Positions 17,106 through 26,512 are shown, counted from the stretch's first letter. The stretch is 64,000 nucleotides of DNA from Pseudomonadota bacterium (GCA_023404675.1 JAEYAW010000036.1:1-64000), one strand, 5' to 3'. A program made the numbers and translations. Notes: generated by a model not told the origin, from the letters alone.

Positions 17106-18992
17106 TTGAAGCTGACCCGACGCCGCCTGCTGGAGGGCGGAGCCCTCGCCATCGTTGCACCCGCCCTGCCGACTGCCGGGCTTTTCACCCCTCCTGCGAG
17201 CGCGCAGAGCGCCGAGCCCGCCTGGCGGCACGCGATCTCGCTGTTCGGCGACATCAAATACCCGCCGGACTTCAAGCGCTTCGATTATGTGAATCCGGAC
17301 GCGCCGAAGGGTGGCTATTCGCGCCAGATCTCGCTCGGCACCTTCGACAATTTCAACATCGCCGTGGCCGGCGTGAAGGGCTCGCTCGCGTCCGCCGTCG
17401 GTTACATCTACGAGTCGCTGACCACCGGCTCGCAGGACGAGGTCTCGACCGAATACGGTCTTCTCGCCGAGAGCGTGCAGCATCCCGATGATTTCTCGTG
17501 GGTGACGTACCGGCTGCGGTCCGAGGCGCGCTGGCATGACGGCAAGCCGGTGACGCCCGAGGACGTGATCTTCTCGCTCGAAACCTTCAAGACCTACAGC
17601 CCGATGTACGGCATGTACTATCGCCACGTGGTCAAGGCCGACAAGGTCGGCGAGCGCGATATCCGCTTCACCTTCGATGCGCCGGGCAACCGCGAGCTTC
17701 CGGCCATCGTCGGGCAGCTCACGGTGTTGCCGAAGCACTGGTGGGAAGGCACCGACGCGCAGGGCCGCAAGCGCGACGTCTCTGCGACGACGCTGGAGAA
17801 GCCGCTCGGCTCCGGCCCCTACCGCATCAAGGATTTCAGCCCCGGTCGAACCATCGTCATGGAGCGGGTGAAGGATTACTGGGGGGCGCAACTGCCGGTG
17901 CGGATCGGCCAGTACAATTTCGACGAGATGCGTTTCGAGTTTTTCCGCGACAACACCGTGGCGCTGGAGGCCTTCAAGGCCGATCAGGCCGACTGGATTC
18001 TGGAGAATTCAGCCAAGCAATGGGCCACGGCCTACGATTTTCCGGCGGTCGCGGACAAGAAGGTCGTCAAGGAGGAGTTTCCGGTCCGCAGTTCGGGGCG
18101 GATGCAGGGCTTCGTTCTCAACCTGCGGCGCGAGCAGTTCAAGGATGCGCGGCTGCGGCGGGCGTTCAACTTCGCTTTCGACTTCGAGGAGATGAACAAG
18201 CAACTCTTCTACGGCCAGTACACCCGCATCAAGAGCTATTTCGAAGGCACGGAGCTAGCATCGTCCGGACTGCCCGAGGGCGCCGAGCTCGCGATTTTGC
18301 AGGCGGTGAAGAACGAGGTGCCGCCCGAGGTCTTCACCACGCCCTACAGCAACCCGGTGAACGGCAATCCGGAGGCGGTGCGCGCAAACCTGCGCGAGGC
18401 GGTGCGCCTTCTGAAGGAAGCCGGGTTCGAGGTGCGCGACCGCAAGCTGGTCGATCCGTCCGGCAAGCCGGTCGCGGTGGAATTCCTGCAGCAGGATCCG
18501 TCCGGCGAGCGTATCGCGCTGTTCTACAAGCCCGCGCTGGAGCGCCTCGGCGTGACAGTGTCGGTGCGCACCGTGGACGATGTGCAGTACGAGAACCGCG
18601 TCCGCAGTTTCGATTTCGACATCATCACCAAGGTGTGGGGGCAGTCGCTGTCGCCCGGCAATGAACAGCGCGAATACTGGGGGGCTGCGTCGGCCGATCG
18701 GCCGGGCTCGACCAATCTTTGCGGCATCAAGAACCCGGCGATCGACAAGCTGATCGAGCGGGTGATTTTCGCGAAGGACCGCACCGATCTGATTGCCGCG
18801 ACCAAAGCGCTCGACCGCGTGCTGCTGTGGAATTTCTATGTCGTGCCGCAGTTCACCTACGGCTATCTCCGCTATGCGCGGTGGGATCGCTTCAGCCATC
18901 ATGATCCGCTGCCGAAATATGGCGTATCGGGTCTGCCCGCGCTGTGGTGGTTCGACGAGGAGAAGGCCGCGCGGATCGGCCGGCGATCTTGA
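17106..18992 (+). CDS. yejA: Yej-type peptide ABC transporter substrate-binding protein, copy 1
   Basis: A 628-residue periplasmic solute-binding protein family 5 member that feeds a peptide importer. It starts with a TTG at 17106 (AGGA eight to nine bases upstream). The N-terminus has a twin-arginine-like signal (TRRRLLEGG, hydrophobic stretch, then ASAQSA). Conserved segments include WRHAISLFGDIKYPPDFKRFDYVNPDAPKGG and LGSGPYRIKDF. It is followed 13 bp later by a second homologue and then by yejB, yejE and yejF. In enterobacteria YejABEF imports peptides including microcin C. Confidence 0.9.
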   Translation: MKLTRRRLLEGGALAIVAPALPTAGLFTPPASAQSAEPAWRHAISLFGDIKYPPDFKRFDYVNPDAPKGGYSRQISLGTFDNFNIAVAGVKGSLASAVGYIYESLTTGSQDEVSTEYGLLAESVQHPDDFSWVTYRLRSEARWHDGKPVTPEDVIFSLETFKTYSPMYGMYYRHVVKADKVGERDIRFTFDAPGNRELPAIVGQLTVLPKHWWEGTDAQGRKRDVSATTLEKPLGSGPYRIKDFSPGRTIVMERVKDYWGAQLPVRIGQYNFDEMRFEFFRDNTVALEAFKADQADWILENSAKQWATAYDFPAVADKKVVKEEFPVRSSGRMQGFVLNLRREQFKDARLRRAFNFAFDFEEMNKQLFYGQYTRIKSYFEGTELASSGLPEGAELAILQAVKNEVPPEVFTTPYSNPVNGNPEAVRANLREAVRLLKEAGFEVRDRKLVDPSGKPVAVEFLQQDPSGERIALFYKPALERLGVTVSVRTVDDVQYENRVRSFDFDIITKVWGQSLSPGNEQREYWGAASADRPGSTNLCGIKNPAIDKLIERVIFAKDRTDLIAATKALDRVLLWNFYVVPQFTYGYLRYARWDRFSHHDPLPKYGVSGLPALWWFDEEKAARIGRRS

Positions 18993-19005
18993 CGGGAGCG
19001 CGCCG

Positions 19006-20880
19006 ATGAAGCTCTCCCGTCGCCTTGTGATTGCTCTTGGCGGCAGCGTCGCGGCCGCCGCCGCGCTGCGCCTGACGCCCGGTTTCGCCGATGACGAGGC
19101 GGAACGGCATGGCTTGTCGGCCTTCGGCGATCTCAAATATCCGGCGGATTTCGCGCATCTCGACTATGTGAACCCGCAGGCACCGAAGGGCGGGGCGTTC
19201 TCGACGATCCCCTCGACCCGCTCGTTCAACACCTCGTTCTTCACGTTCAATTCGCTGAACAGCTTCATCCTGAAGGGCGACGGCGCGGCGGGCATGTTCA
19301 TGACCTTCGCCTCGCTGATGTCCCGCGCCGGCGACGAGCCCGACGCGATGTATGGCCTCGCCGCGCGCGGCGTGCGGGTCTCGCCCGATCGCACGCGCTA
19401 TCGCTTCACGATGTGGCCCGAGGCGCGCTTTCACGATGGCAGCAGGCTGACCGCGCAGGATGTCGCATTTTCGCTCTCCATCCTGAAGGAGAAAGGACAT
19501 CCGATCATCCAGCAGTTCGTCCGAGACATGGTGTCGGTCGAGGCGGCGGACGATGCGGTGGCGACGGTGACCTTCGCGCCGGACTGCGCACGCGACGTGC
19601 CGCTGTTCGTGGCGGGGCTGCCGATCTTCTCGAAGGCCTATTACAGTTCGCGGCCGTTCGACGAGACGTCGATGGAAGCCCCGCTCGGTTCCGGGCCTTA
19701 CAAGGTCGGCAATTTCGAGGCCGGGCGTTTCATCGAGTATGTGCGGGTGAAGGACTGGTGGGGCGCGGATCTGCCGATCTCGCGCGGCCATAACAATTTC
19801 GACACCGTGCGTTTCGAGTTCTACCGCGACCGTGATGTCGCTTTCGAGGGATTCACCGGCCGCAACTATCTCTACCGTGAGGAGTTCACCTCGCGGATCT
19901 GGAATACGCGATACGACTTTCCGGCGATCAAGGACGGCCGCGTGAAGCAGGAGATTCTGCCGGACGACACGCCGTCGGGCGGGCAGGGCTGGTTCATCAA
20001 CACCCGCCGCGAGAAATTCAAGGATCCTCGCGTGCGCGAGGCGCTGATCAACGCCTTCGACTTCGAGTGGACCAACAAGACCATCATGTATGGCGCCTAT
20101 GTGCGCACGGCCTCGGTGTTCCAGAACTCCGACCTGATGGCAAACGGGCCGCCCTCGCCGGAGGAACTGGCACTGCTTGAGCCGCTGCGCGGCAAGGTGC
20201 CGGACGAGGTATTCGGCGAACCCTACGTGCCGCCGGTCTCCGATGGATCGGGACAGGATCGGGCGCTGCTCCGCAAGGCGTCGCAGCTTCTCAACGACGC
20301 CGGCTATGTCATCAAGGATCGCCGGCGCATGACCCCGCAGGGCGAGGCGTTCCGGATCGAGTTCCTGTCGTCGGAGCCGTCGTTCCAGCCGCATCACATG
20401 CCGTTCATCAAGAATCTCGGCACGCTTGGCATCGATGCCAGCTTGCGCATGGTGGACGCGGTGCAGGAGCGCGCGCGCCGCGACGATTTCGACTTCGATA
20501 TCATTGTCGAGCGGCTTGGCTTCTCGACGGTGCCGGGCGACTCGCTGCGCTCGTATTTCTCCTCGCAGGCGGCCGCGATCAAGGGTTCGAACAATCTCGC
20601 CGGCATGTCCGATCCGGTGATCGACGATCTCATCGCGCGCATCGTCGCTGCCGACACGCGCGTCAAGCTGGTGACGGCGGCTCGGGCGCTTGATCGCGTC
20701 ATCCGGGCCGGGCGTTACTGGGTTCCGCAATGGTATTCCAACAAGCACCGGCTGGCCTATTGGGATGTGTTCGGGCACCCGCCGAATTTGCCGAAGTATC
20801 TGTCGGGCGTCGGTGCGCCTGACTTCTGGTGGTCCGATGCCGCGAAGGCGACGCGACCGGAGCAGACGCAGAAGCCATGA
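19006..20880 (+). CDS. yejA: Yej-type peptide ABC transporter substrate-binding protein, copy 2
   Basis: A 624-residue paralogue of the preceding protein, with matching landmarks: HGLSAFGDLKYPADFAHLDYVNPQAPKGG, LGSGPYKVGNF and a C-terminal PKYLSGVGAPDFWW parallel to PKYGVSGLPALWW. It has an Arg-Arg signal (SRRLVI, cut near GFADD). The ATG at 19006 has GGGAG seven bases upstream, and the stop overlaps the yejB start (ATGA). Two binding proteins sharing one permease suggest different peptide ranges. The sequences have diverged well beyond a recent duplication. Confidence 0.9.
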   Translation: MKLSRRLVIALGGSVAAAAALRLTPGFADDEAERHGLSAFGDLKYPADFAHLDYVNPQAPKGGAFSTIPSTRSFNTSFFTFNSLNSFILKGDGAAGMFMTFASLMSRAGDEPDAMYGLAARGVRVSPDRTRYRFTMWPEARFHDGSRLTAQDVAFSLSILKEKGHPIIQQFVRDMVSVEAADDAVATVTFAPDCARDVPLFVAGLPIFSKAYYSSRPFDETSMEAPLGSGPYKVGNFEAGRFIEYVRVKDWWGADLPISRGHNNFDTVRFEFYRDRDVAFEGFTGRNYLYREEFTSRIWNTRYDFPAIKDGRVKQEILPDDTPSGGQGWFINTRREKFKDPRVREALINAFDFEWTNKTIMYGAYVRTASVFQNSDLMANGPPSPEELALLEPLRGKVPDEVFGEPYVPPVSDGSGQDRALLRKASQLLNDAGYVIKDRRRMTPQGEAFRIEFLSSEPSFQPHHMPFIKNLGTLGIDASLRMVDAVQERARRDDFDFDIIVERLGFSTVPGDSLRSYFSSQAAAIKGSNNLAGMSDPVIDDLIARIVAADTRVKLVTAARALDRVIRAGRYWVPQWYSNKHRLAYWDVFGHPPNLPKYLSGVGAPDFWWSDAAKATRPEQTQKP

Positions 20881-21989
20881 GCTCTTATATCGCCCGCCGC
20901 ATTCTGTTGATGATTCCGACCCTGCTCGGCATTCTGTTCGTGTCGTTCGTTGTCGTGCAGTTCGCGCCCGGCGGCCCGGTGGAACGTGTGATCGCCCAGC
21001 TCAGCGGCGCGGACACCGGCGTCGGCTCGCGCATCTCCGGCGGCTCGGGTGGTGATTTCGGTGCGCGCGCGCCGCAGGCGGGCGCAGGCTCGGACGCGGT
21101 GAATTCGAAATATCGCGGCGCGCAGGGGCTGGATCCTGACTTCATCAAGAACCTGGAAAAGCAGTTCGGTTTCGACAAGCCCGCGCCCGAGCGCTTCCTG
21201 CTGATGGTCTGGAATTTCGCGCGCTTCGATTTCGGCAAGAGCTATTTCCGCGACGTCAGCGTGGTGCAGCTCATCAAGGAGAAGCTGCCGGTGTCGATGT
21301 CGCTCGGCATCTGGATGACGCTGATCACCTACCTGATCTCGATTCCGCTCGGCATCCGCAAGGCGGTGCGAGACGGCTCGCAATTCGATGTCTGGACCTC
21401 GTCGGTCGTCATCATCGGCTTTGCGATTCCGGGCTTTCTGTTCGCGATCCTGCTGATCGTGCTGTTCGCGGGCGGCTCGTTCTTCAGCATCTTTCCCCTG
21501 CGCGGCCTGACATCGGACGGCTGGGAAAACTTCCCCTGGTACATGAAGATCGCCGACTATTTCTGGCATCTGGCGCTGCCGCTGATCTCGATGGCGCTCG
21601 GCGCATTCGCGACCATGACACTGCTGACCAAGAATTCGTTCCTCGACGAAATCCGCAAGCAGTATGTGATGACAGCGCGGGCCAAGGGATGCAGCGAGCA
21701 CCAGATTCTTTATGGCCACATTTTCCGCAACGCGATGCTGATCGTGATCGCCGGCTTTCCCGGCGCGTTCATTCACGCGTTCTTCTCCGGCTCGCTGCTG
21801 ATCGAGACCATCTTCTCGCTCGACGGCCTCGGGCTGCTCGGTTTTGAAAGCGTGCTCAACCGCGACTATCCGGTCGTTTTCGGCACGCTCTACATCTTCT
21901 CGCTGGTCGGCCTTGTCGTGAACCTGATCTCCGATCTCACCTATATGTGGATCGATCCGCGGATCGACTTCGAGACGCGGGAGGTGTGA
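20877..21989 (+). CDS. yejB: Peptide ABC transporter permease YejB
   Basis: A 370-residue inner-membrane permease of the OppB type. The N-terminus SSYIARRILLMIPTLLGILFVSFVVVQFAPGGPVE is characteristic. Later segments (ISIPLGIRKAVRDGS, and the EAA-like loop MTARAKGCSEHQILYGHIFRNAM) contact the ATPase. Six membrane segments are visible. The start overlaps the upstream stop by four bases, and the stop overlaps the yejE start (TGATG). The Gly/Ala-rich insertion near residues 40-75 is usual for the Yej subgroup. Confidence 0.93.
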   Translation: MSSYIARRILLMIPTLLGILFVSFVVVQFAPGGPVERVIAQLSGADTGVGSRISGGSGGDFGARAPQAGAGSDAVNSKYRGAQGLDPDFIKNLEKQFGFDKPAPERFLLMVWNFARFDFGKSYFRDVSVVQLIKEKLPVSMSLGIWMTLITYLISIPLGIRKAVRDGSQFDVWTSSVVIIGFAIPGFLFAILLIVLFAGGSFFSIFPLRGLTSDGWENFPWYMKIADYFWHLALPLISMALGAFATMTLLTKNSFLDEIRKQYVMTARAKGCSEHQILYGHIFRNAMLIVIAGFPGAFIHAFFSGSLLIETIFSLDGLGLLGFESVLNRDYPVVFGTLYIFSLVGLVVNLISDLTYMWIDPRIDFETREV

Positions 21990-23167
21990 TGGACGCAACC
22001 GCTCCCACGCCGGTCGAGACCACCGCGCAGTCGCCGCTGGGCGAGAGTGTGCCGCCCTCGCAGCACCGCCTTGCCGTTTCGCCGCTCAACCGTCGCCGCT
22101 GGCAGAATTTCAAGGCCAACCGGCGCGGCTACTGGTCGTTCTGGATTTTTCTGTTCCTGTTCATCACCACGCTGTTTGCCGAACTGATCGCCAATGATCG
22201 CCCGATTCTGATCCACATGGAAGGGCGCTGGTATTTCCCGGCCTTCGTCACTTATTCGGAGACGACATTTGGCGGGGACTTCGAGACGGCTGCCGATTAT
22301 CGCGATCCGTTCCTGCAAAAGATCATCGCGGAAAAGGGCGGCAGCGTATGGTGGCCGCCGGTCCGCTATTCCTACAGCACCCACAATCTCGATCTGCCGA
22401 CGCCCGCACCCTCGCCGCCGACCTGGCTTCTGAGCGAGAAGCAGTGCCAGCCCGTTCTGGAAAAGAAGGGCCTCAATAGCTGCAGCCAGCTCGAATACAA
22501 CTGGCTGGGTACAGACGATCAGGGCCGCGACGTGCTGGCGCGGCTGATCTACGGCTTCCGCATCTCCGTGCTGTTCGGCCTGACGCTGACGTTGTTCTCG
22601 TCGGTGATCGGCATTGCCGCGGGCGGCGTGCAGGGCTATTTCGGCGGCTGGGTCGATCTCGGATTCCAGCGCTTCATCGAGGTATGGACCGCGATCCCCT
22701 CGCTCTATCTGCTGCTGATCCTGTCGTCGGTGCTGGTGCCGGGATTTTTCGTCCTGCTCGGCATTCTGCTGCTGTTCTCGTGGGTCTCGCTGGTAGGGCT
22801 GGTGCGTGCCGAATTCCTGCGCGGCCGCAACTTCGAATACATTCAGGCGGCGCGCGCGCTCGGTGTCTCCAACGGCACGATCATGATCCGGCATCTGCTG
22901 CCGAATGCCATGGTGGCGACCATGACGTTCCTGCCGTTCATCGTGTCGTCCTCGGTGATGACGCTGACGGCGCTGGACTTCCTCGGCTTCGGCCTGCCGC
23001 CGGGCTCGCCTTCGCTCGGCGAACTGCTGGCGCAGGCCAAGGCCAACGTGCAGGCGCCGTGGCTCGGCCTCACGGGCTTCTTCTCGGTGGCGGTGATGCT
23101 CTCGTTGCTGATCTTCATCGGCGAGGGCGTGCGCGATGCTTTCGATCCGCGCAAGACATTCAGGTGA
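21989..23167 (+). CDS. yejE: Peptide ABC transporter permease YejE
   Basis: A 392-residue OppC-type permease. It contains RRRWQNFKANRRGYWSFWIFLFLF, the conserved WLGTDDQGRDVLARLIYG and the ATPase-contact loop AARALGVSNGTIMIRHLLPNAM. A long periplasmic segment with RPILIHMEGRWYFPAF is typical of YejE. The ATG overlaps the yejB stop. The end runs into a triple 12-bp repeat at the yejE-yejF junction. Confidence 0.93.
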   Translation: MDATAPTPVETTAQSPLGESVPPSQHRLAVSPLNRRRWQNFKANRRGYWSFWIFLFLFITTLFAELIANDRPILIHMEGRWYFPAFVTYSETTFGGDFETAADYRDPFLQKIIAEKGGSVWWPPVRYSYSTHNLDLPTPAPSPPTWLLSEKQCQPVLEKKGLNSCSQLEYNWLGTDDQGRDVLARLIYGFRISVLFGLTLTLFSSVIGIAAGGVQGYFGGWVDLGFQRFIEVWTAIPSLYLLLILSSVLVPGFFVLLGILLLFSWVSLVGLVRAEFLRGRNFEYIQAARALGVSNGTIMIRHLLPNAMVATMTFLPFIVSSSVMTLTALDFLGFGLPPGSPSLGELLAQAKANVQAPWLGLTGFFSVAVMLSLLIFIGEGVRDAFDPRKTFR

Positions 23168-23199
23168 GGTCGCTGGTGAGGTTGCAAGTGAGGTCCTTG
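23164..23199 (+). repeat. Three 12-bp tandem repeats at the yejE-yejF junction
   Basis: Units starting GTGAGGT lie at 23164, 23176 and 23188 with a strict 12-bp period. The yejE stop codon sits in the first unit and the probable yejF GTG start (23202) follows the third. Each unit offers a GAGG ribosome-binding core and an in-frame GTG. Confidence 0.8.
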
Positions 23200-23201
23200 G
23201 C

Positions 23202-24842
23202 GTGACCGGGCAAAGCCCCCTTCTCGACGTTCGCGATCTTTCCGTCGCCTTTCATGGCGGCGGCAAGACGTCGCTCGCGGTGGACAAGGTCTCGTTCAGC
23301 ATCGGCAAGGGGCAGTGCGTCGCGCTGGTCGGCGAATCCGGCTCCGGCAAGTCGGTGAGTGCGCTCTCGGTCCTCAAGCTGCTGCCTTATCCGAACGCTT
23401 CGCACCCGACCGGCTCGATCCTGTTCAATGGTCAGAACCTGCTGACCATGAACGAGAACGCGATCCGCAGGATTCGCGGCAACGATATCGCGATGATCTT
23501 TCAGGAGCCGATGACCTCGCTGAATCCGCTGCACACCATCGAGCAGCAGATCAGCGAGATCCTTCAGCTTCACCGCGACATCAGTTCGTCGAAGGCGCGG
23601 GAGCGCACGCTCGAACTATTGACGCAGGTCGGCATCCCGGAGCCGGAAACCCGTCTCGGCAGCTATCCGCATCAGTTGTCGGGCGGTCAGCGCCAGCGCG
23701 TGATGATCGCCATGGCGCTGGCGAACGAGCCGGACCTGCTGATTGCGGACGAGCCGACCACGGCGCTGGACGTGACGGTGCAGGCGCAGATTCTCAAGCT
23801 CTTGTCCGATATCCGCGCGCGTCTTGGCATGAGCATGCTGTTCATCACCCACGATCTCGGCATCGTGCGGCGCATCGCCGATGTCGTATGCGTGATGAAC
23901 GGCGGCAGGATCGTCGAGCAGGGCGCGGTCGAGGACGTATTCGGCGCGCCGAAGCATCCTTACACGCGGGCCTTGCTCGCGGCCGAGCCGAAGCCCGATC
24001 CCGCGCCGCCGCGCCCCGAGGCGCCGGTGGTGATGGAAGCGGACAATCTCAAGGTCTGGTTTCCGATCAAGCGCGGCCTGATGCGCAAGACCGTCGGCCA
24101 GATCAAGGCGGTCGATGGCGTGTCGGTTTCCGTACGGCAGGGCGAGACGCTCGGCGTTGTCGGCGAGTCCGGTTCCGGCAAGACCACGCTGGGGCTGGCG
24201 CTGCTGCGGCTGATCTCCTCCGATGGTCCGATCGTGTTTCTCGGACGCGACGTGCAGGGTCTGCGCTTCAGGGAAATGCGGCCGTTCCGGCGCGATATGC
24301 AGATCGTGTTTCAGGATCCGTTCGGCGCGCTCAGCCCACGCATGTCGGTCGGCGATATTATCGCCGAAGGGCTTACCGTGCATCAGCGAGACCTGCCGGC
24401 GGAGGCGCGCGAGGAGCGTGTGGTCAAGGCGCTGCGGGATGTCGGGCTCGATCCGGAGACCCGCTTTCGTTATCCGCACGAATTCTCCGGCGGTCAGCGC
24501 CAGCGCATCAGCATCGCCCGCGCCGTGGTGCTGGAGCCGCGCTTCGTCGTGCTCGACGAGCCGACCAGCGCGCTCGACATGCTGTTCCAGTCGCAGATGG
24601 TGGATCTGCTGCGCGACCTCCAGCGCAAGCGCGACCTCACCTATATGTTCATCTCGCACGACCTGCGCGTGGTGGCGGCGCTCGCCAGCCATCTGATCGT
24701 GATGCGTCACGGCAAGGTGGTGGAAGAGGGCGCGGCGGCCGAATTGTTCAAGAGCCCGAAGTCGGACTACACGCGCACTCTGTTCGCCGCAGCGTTTCGG
24801 CTGGATACCGATCCCGCTGCTGCGGCCAAGGTGATCAGTTAG
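23202..24842 (+). CDS. yejF: Peptide ABC transporter ATP-binding protein YejF (double ATPase)
   Basis: About 546 residues with two fused ABC ATPase domains. Walker A GESGSGKS lies near residue 42 and GESGSGKTT near 325. Signature motifs are LSGGQRQRV and FSGGQRQRI; Walker B motifs are LLIADEPTTALD and FVVLDEPTSALD. It powers the importer formed with YejB and YejE. The GTG at 23202 is the preferred start (LLDVRDLSVAF follows), but in-frame GTG codons in the 12-bp repeats just upstream could also serve. It is the last gene of the operon. Confidence 0.93.
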   Translation: MTGQSPLLDVRDLSVAFHGGGKTSLAVDKVSFSIGKGQCVALVGESGSGKSVSALSVLKLLPYPNASHPTGSILFNGQNLLTMNENAIRRIRGNDIAMIFQEPMTSLNPLHTIEQQISEILQLHRDISSSKARERTLELLTQVGIPEPETRLGSYPHQLSGGQRQRVMIAMALANEPDLLIADEPTTALDVTVQAQILKLLSDIRARLGMSMLFITHDLGIVRRIADVVCVMNGGRIVEQGAVEDVFGAPKHPYTRALLAAEPKPDPAPPRPEAPVVMEADNLKVWFPIKRGLMRKTVGQIKAVDGVSVSVRQGETLGVVGESGSGKTTLGLALLRLISSDGPIVFLGRDVQGLRFREMRPFRRDMQIVFQDPFGALSPRMSVGDIIAEGLTVHQRDLPAEAREERVVKALRDVGLDPETRFRYPHEFSGGQRQRISIARAVVLEPRFVVLDEPTSALDMLFQSQMVDLLRDLQRKRDLTYMFISHDLRVVAALASHLIVMRHGKVVEEGAAAELFKSPKSDYTRTLFAAAFRLDTDPAAAAKVIS

Positions 24843-24954
24843 GCCTTCCGACCCAGCTTGTGGGCAGAGCCTGCGCCCTTTCGTCCGCGCGATGATATCG
24901 GCATGCTGGGACGAAAAGGATCTTTCGGCCTTTTGGTCCCGGAGACGGTACGGC

Positions 24955-25587
24955 ATGAAGCTTCACGGTTATTTCCGCAGCAGTGCAGCCTGGCGGGTGC
25001 GCATCGCGCTCAATCTCAAGGGCGTCGCGGTCGAGCATGTGCCGCATCATCTGCGCAAGGGCGAGCACTGTTTGCCCGCCTATCTGGCCAAGAACCCGCA
25101 GGGCTTCGTCCCGACGCTCGAACTCGACGACGGCACGCTGCTCACGCAGTCGCTCGCCATTCTCGAATGGCTCGATGAGGCACACCCCGATCCGCCGCTG
25201 CTGCCGCCCGATCCGGTGCGCCGCGCGCGGGTTCGCGCTTTCGCGCTGGCGATTGCGTGCGACATACACCCGTTGCAGAACCTGAAAAGCCTCGGGCGCT
25301 TACGGAGCTACGGTCTGCCGGAAGATGCGGTCACCGGCTGGGCGGCGACCGCCAATGCCGATGGGCTCGCCGCCTGTGAACGGCTCATCGCAAACGAACG
25401 CGGCCCGTTCTGCTTCGGCGAGACGCCGACGCTGGCGGACATCTGCCTTGTGCCGCAGTTGTTCGGTGCGCGCCGGTTCGGTGCAGACGTGGGACAGTTC
25501 AAGCGACTGCTGGCGGCCGAAGCCGCCTGTGCGGGTGTTGAGGCTTTCGCCGCGGCGCAGCCGGAACGTCAGATCGACGCCGAATGA
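24955..25587 (+). CDS. maiA: Maleylacetoacetate isomerase
   Basis: A 210-residue zeta-class glutathione S-transferase that isomerises maleylacetoacetate to fumarylacetoacetate in tyrosine/homogentisate breakdown. The N-terminal active-site motif SSAAWRVRIAL (residues 9-19) with paired serines is diagnostic. NPQGFVPTLELDDG and QSLAILEWLDE belong to the thioredoxin-fold domain, and FGETPTLADICLVPQLFGARRF to the helical domain. It stands alone between yejF and the RcdA-like gene, without other homogentisate genes. Confidence 0.92.
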   Translation: MKLHGYFRSSAAWRVRIALNLKGVAVEHVPHHLRKGEHCLPAYLAKNPQGFVPTLELDDGTLLTQSLAILEWLDEAHPDPPLLPPDPVRRARVRAFALAIACDIHPLQNLKSLGRLRSYGLPEDAVTGWAATANADGLAACERLIANERGPFCFGETPTLADICLVPQLFGARRFGADVGQFKRLLAAEAACAGVEAFAAAQPERQIDAE

Positions 25588-25631
25588 TTGCGAGAGTTTT
25601 TTCACGCGCAATCATGAAGGCAGGGCAGTGC

Positions 25632-25692
25632 CAAAGCGTTTTCGGGCGAAGTGGGGACCGGTTCGCGTGAAGAAAACGAATCAAATCAGAAA
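25632..25692. repeat. Dispersed intergenic palindromic repeat of Rhizobiales type
   Basis: The segment contains AAAGCGTTTTC, CGAAGTGG, CCGGTTCGCGTGAAG and AAAACG, forming an imperfect inverted repeat (GCGTTTTC pairs with GAAAACG). From memory this matches a short intergenic element found many times in Bradyrhizobium and related genomes. Only this copy was seen in the window. Confidence 0.55.
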
Positions 25693-25696
25693 CCTC

Positions 25697-25733
25697 GGGC
25701 AGTTCAGCATTTCGATGACAAGTTGAACTGCCC
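25697..25733. repeat. Perfect 10-bp inverted repeat between maiA and rcdA
   Basis: GGGCAGTTCA (25697-25706) and TGAACTGCCC (25724-25733) are perfect complements around a 17-base loop, between two converging genes. There is no T-run, so it is not a standard terminator. Its function is unknown. Confidence 0.7.
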
Positions 25734-25752
25734 TAGGGAATGGGACGCGCGC

Positions 25753-26271
25753 TTAGCGCGAGGCCGGCTGTTCGAACGCCGCGCGCAGGCGGTTGAGCTG
25801 CGGCACGAGCGGATTGCCGATCGGCCGTTCGACCGGGCCGTGCAGCGTGACGTCGAGCCGGCGGACCTTGGTCTGCAGGGTCATGGACCGCGCGATCAGA
25901 TCCTGAAGATGCACGGGCAGCCGCTCCAGCATGTCGGGCGCGCCGGGTTCGGCCGCCGAGAGCTTCACCTTGGTTTTTTCGCGATTGGCCTGATGCAAGG
26001 TCATCTCGCCTTCCTTGACCGCGCGGTGCAGCAGCAGCCAGGACGCGAGCTGCATCAGGCGGGTGGTGAGGCGCATGCTTTCGGTGGCGTAGGTCAGCCC
26101 GGCGGTGCGATCGAGGCCCTTGGCCTCGGAACGGCCAGCGCCGTCGAGATAGGCCGCGGTTTCCTCGACCAGGTCCATGCCCTCGCGGAACAGGGTGGTG
26201 AACACCGTGGAATTTGTCAGTCGTTCGCTGAACTGAACCAGATCAGCCTGGACAGGCGCACATTCCGACAT
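25753..26271 (-). CDS. rcdA: RcdA-like DUF1465 protein
   Basis: A 172-residue, mostly helical cytoplasmic protein of the DUF1465 family. It contains QFSERLTNSTVFTTLFREGMDLVEETAAYLDG and ESMRLTTRLMQLASWLLLHRAVKEGEM. In Caulobacter the family member RcdA is an adaptor that helps ClpXP degrade the cell-cycle regulator CtrA. The ATG at 26271 is chosen because the family alignment starts just after it. The C-terminus (VPQLNRLRAAFEQPASR) is less conserved. Family assignment is firm; the adaptor role is inferred from the relative. Confidence 0.85.
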   Translation of the reverse strand: MSECAPVQADLVQFSERLTNSTVFTTLFREGMDLVEETAAYLDGAGRSEAKGLDRTAGLTYATESMRLTTRLMQLASWLLLHRAVKEGEMTLHQANREKTKVKLSAAEPGAPDMLERLPVHLQDLIARSMTLQTKVRRLDVTLHGPVERPIGNPLVPQLNRLRAAFEQPASR

Positions 26272-26512
26272 GCGATAACGCCTCACGCTACTGTTTACAC
26301 TTCTTAACGCCGGACCTCGCCAAACCGACAGTCTCAACCGCCGGGAAGCAACAGGCCGCTTCCGTTATGATGAACAAACCATTACCGCGGCGACGGCGGG
26401 AGTCCAGACCGGCCTTCGACAAACGCCGAATATGGTTTCCGGCGCGGCCGGATTGTGCCGGTCGCGTGCTGGATCCGTTCGCGGATGGGAGGCGATGTCC
26501 CGGCATGGGACA

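Noticed and set aside
18892..20778. A 628-codon minus-strand frame opposite yejA copy 2
   Set aside because: Antisense shadow of a GC-rich gene; the His/Arg-rich composition and lack of any motif argue against coding.
20757..21998. A 413-codon minus-strand frame opposite yejB
   Set aside because: Antisense shadow with Asp/Arg/His-rich composition and no domain, while the plus strand encodes a clear permease.
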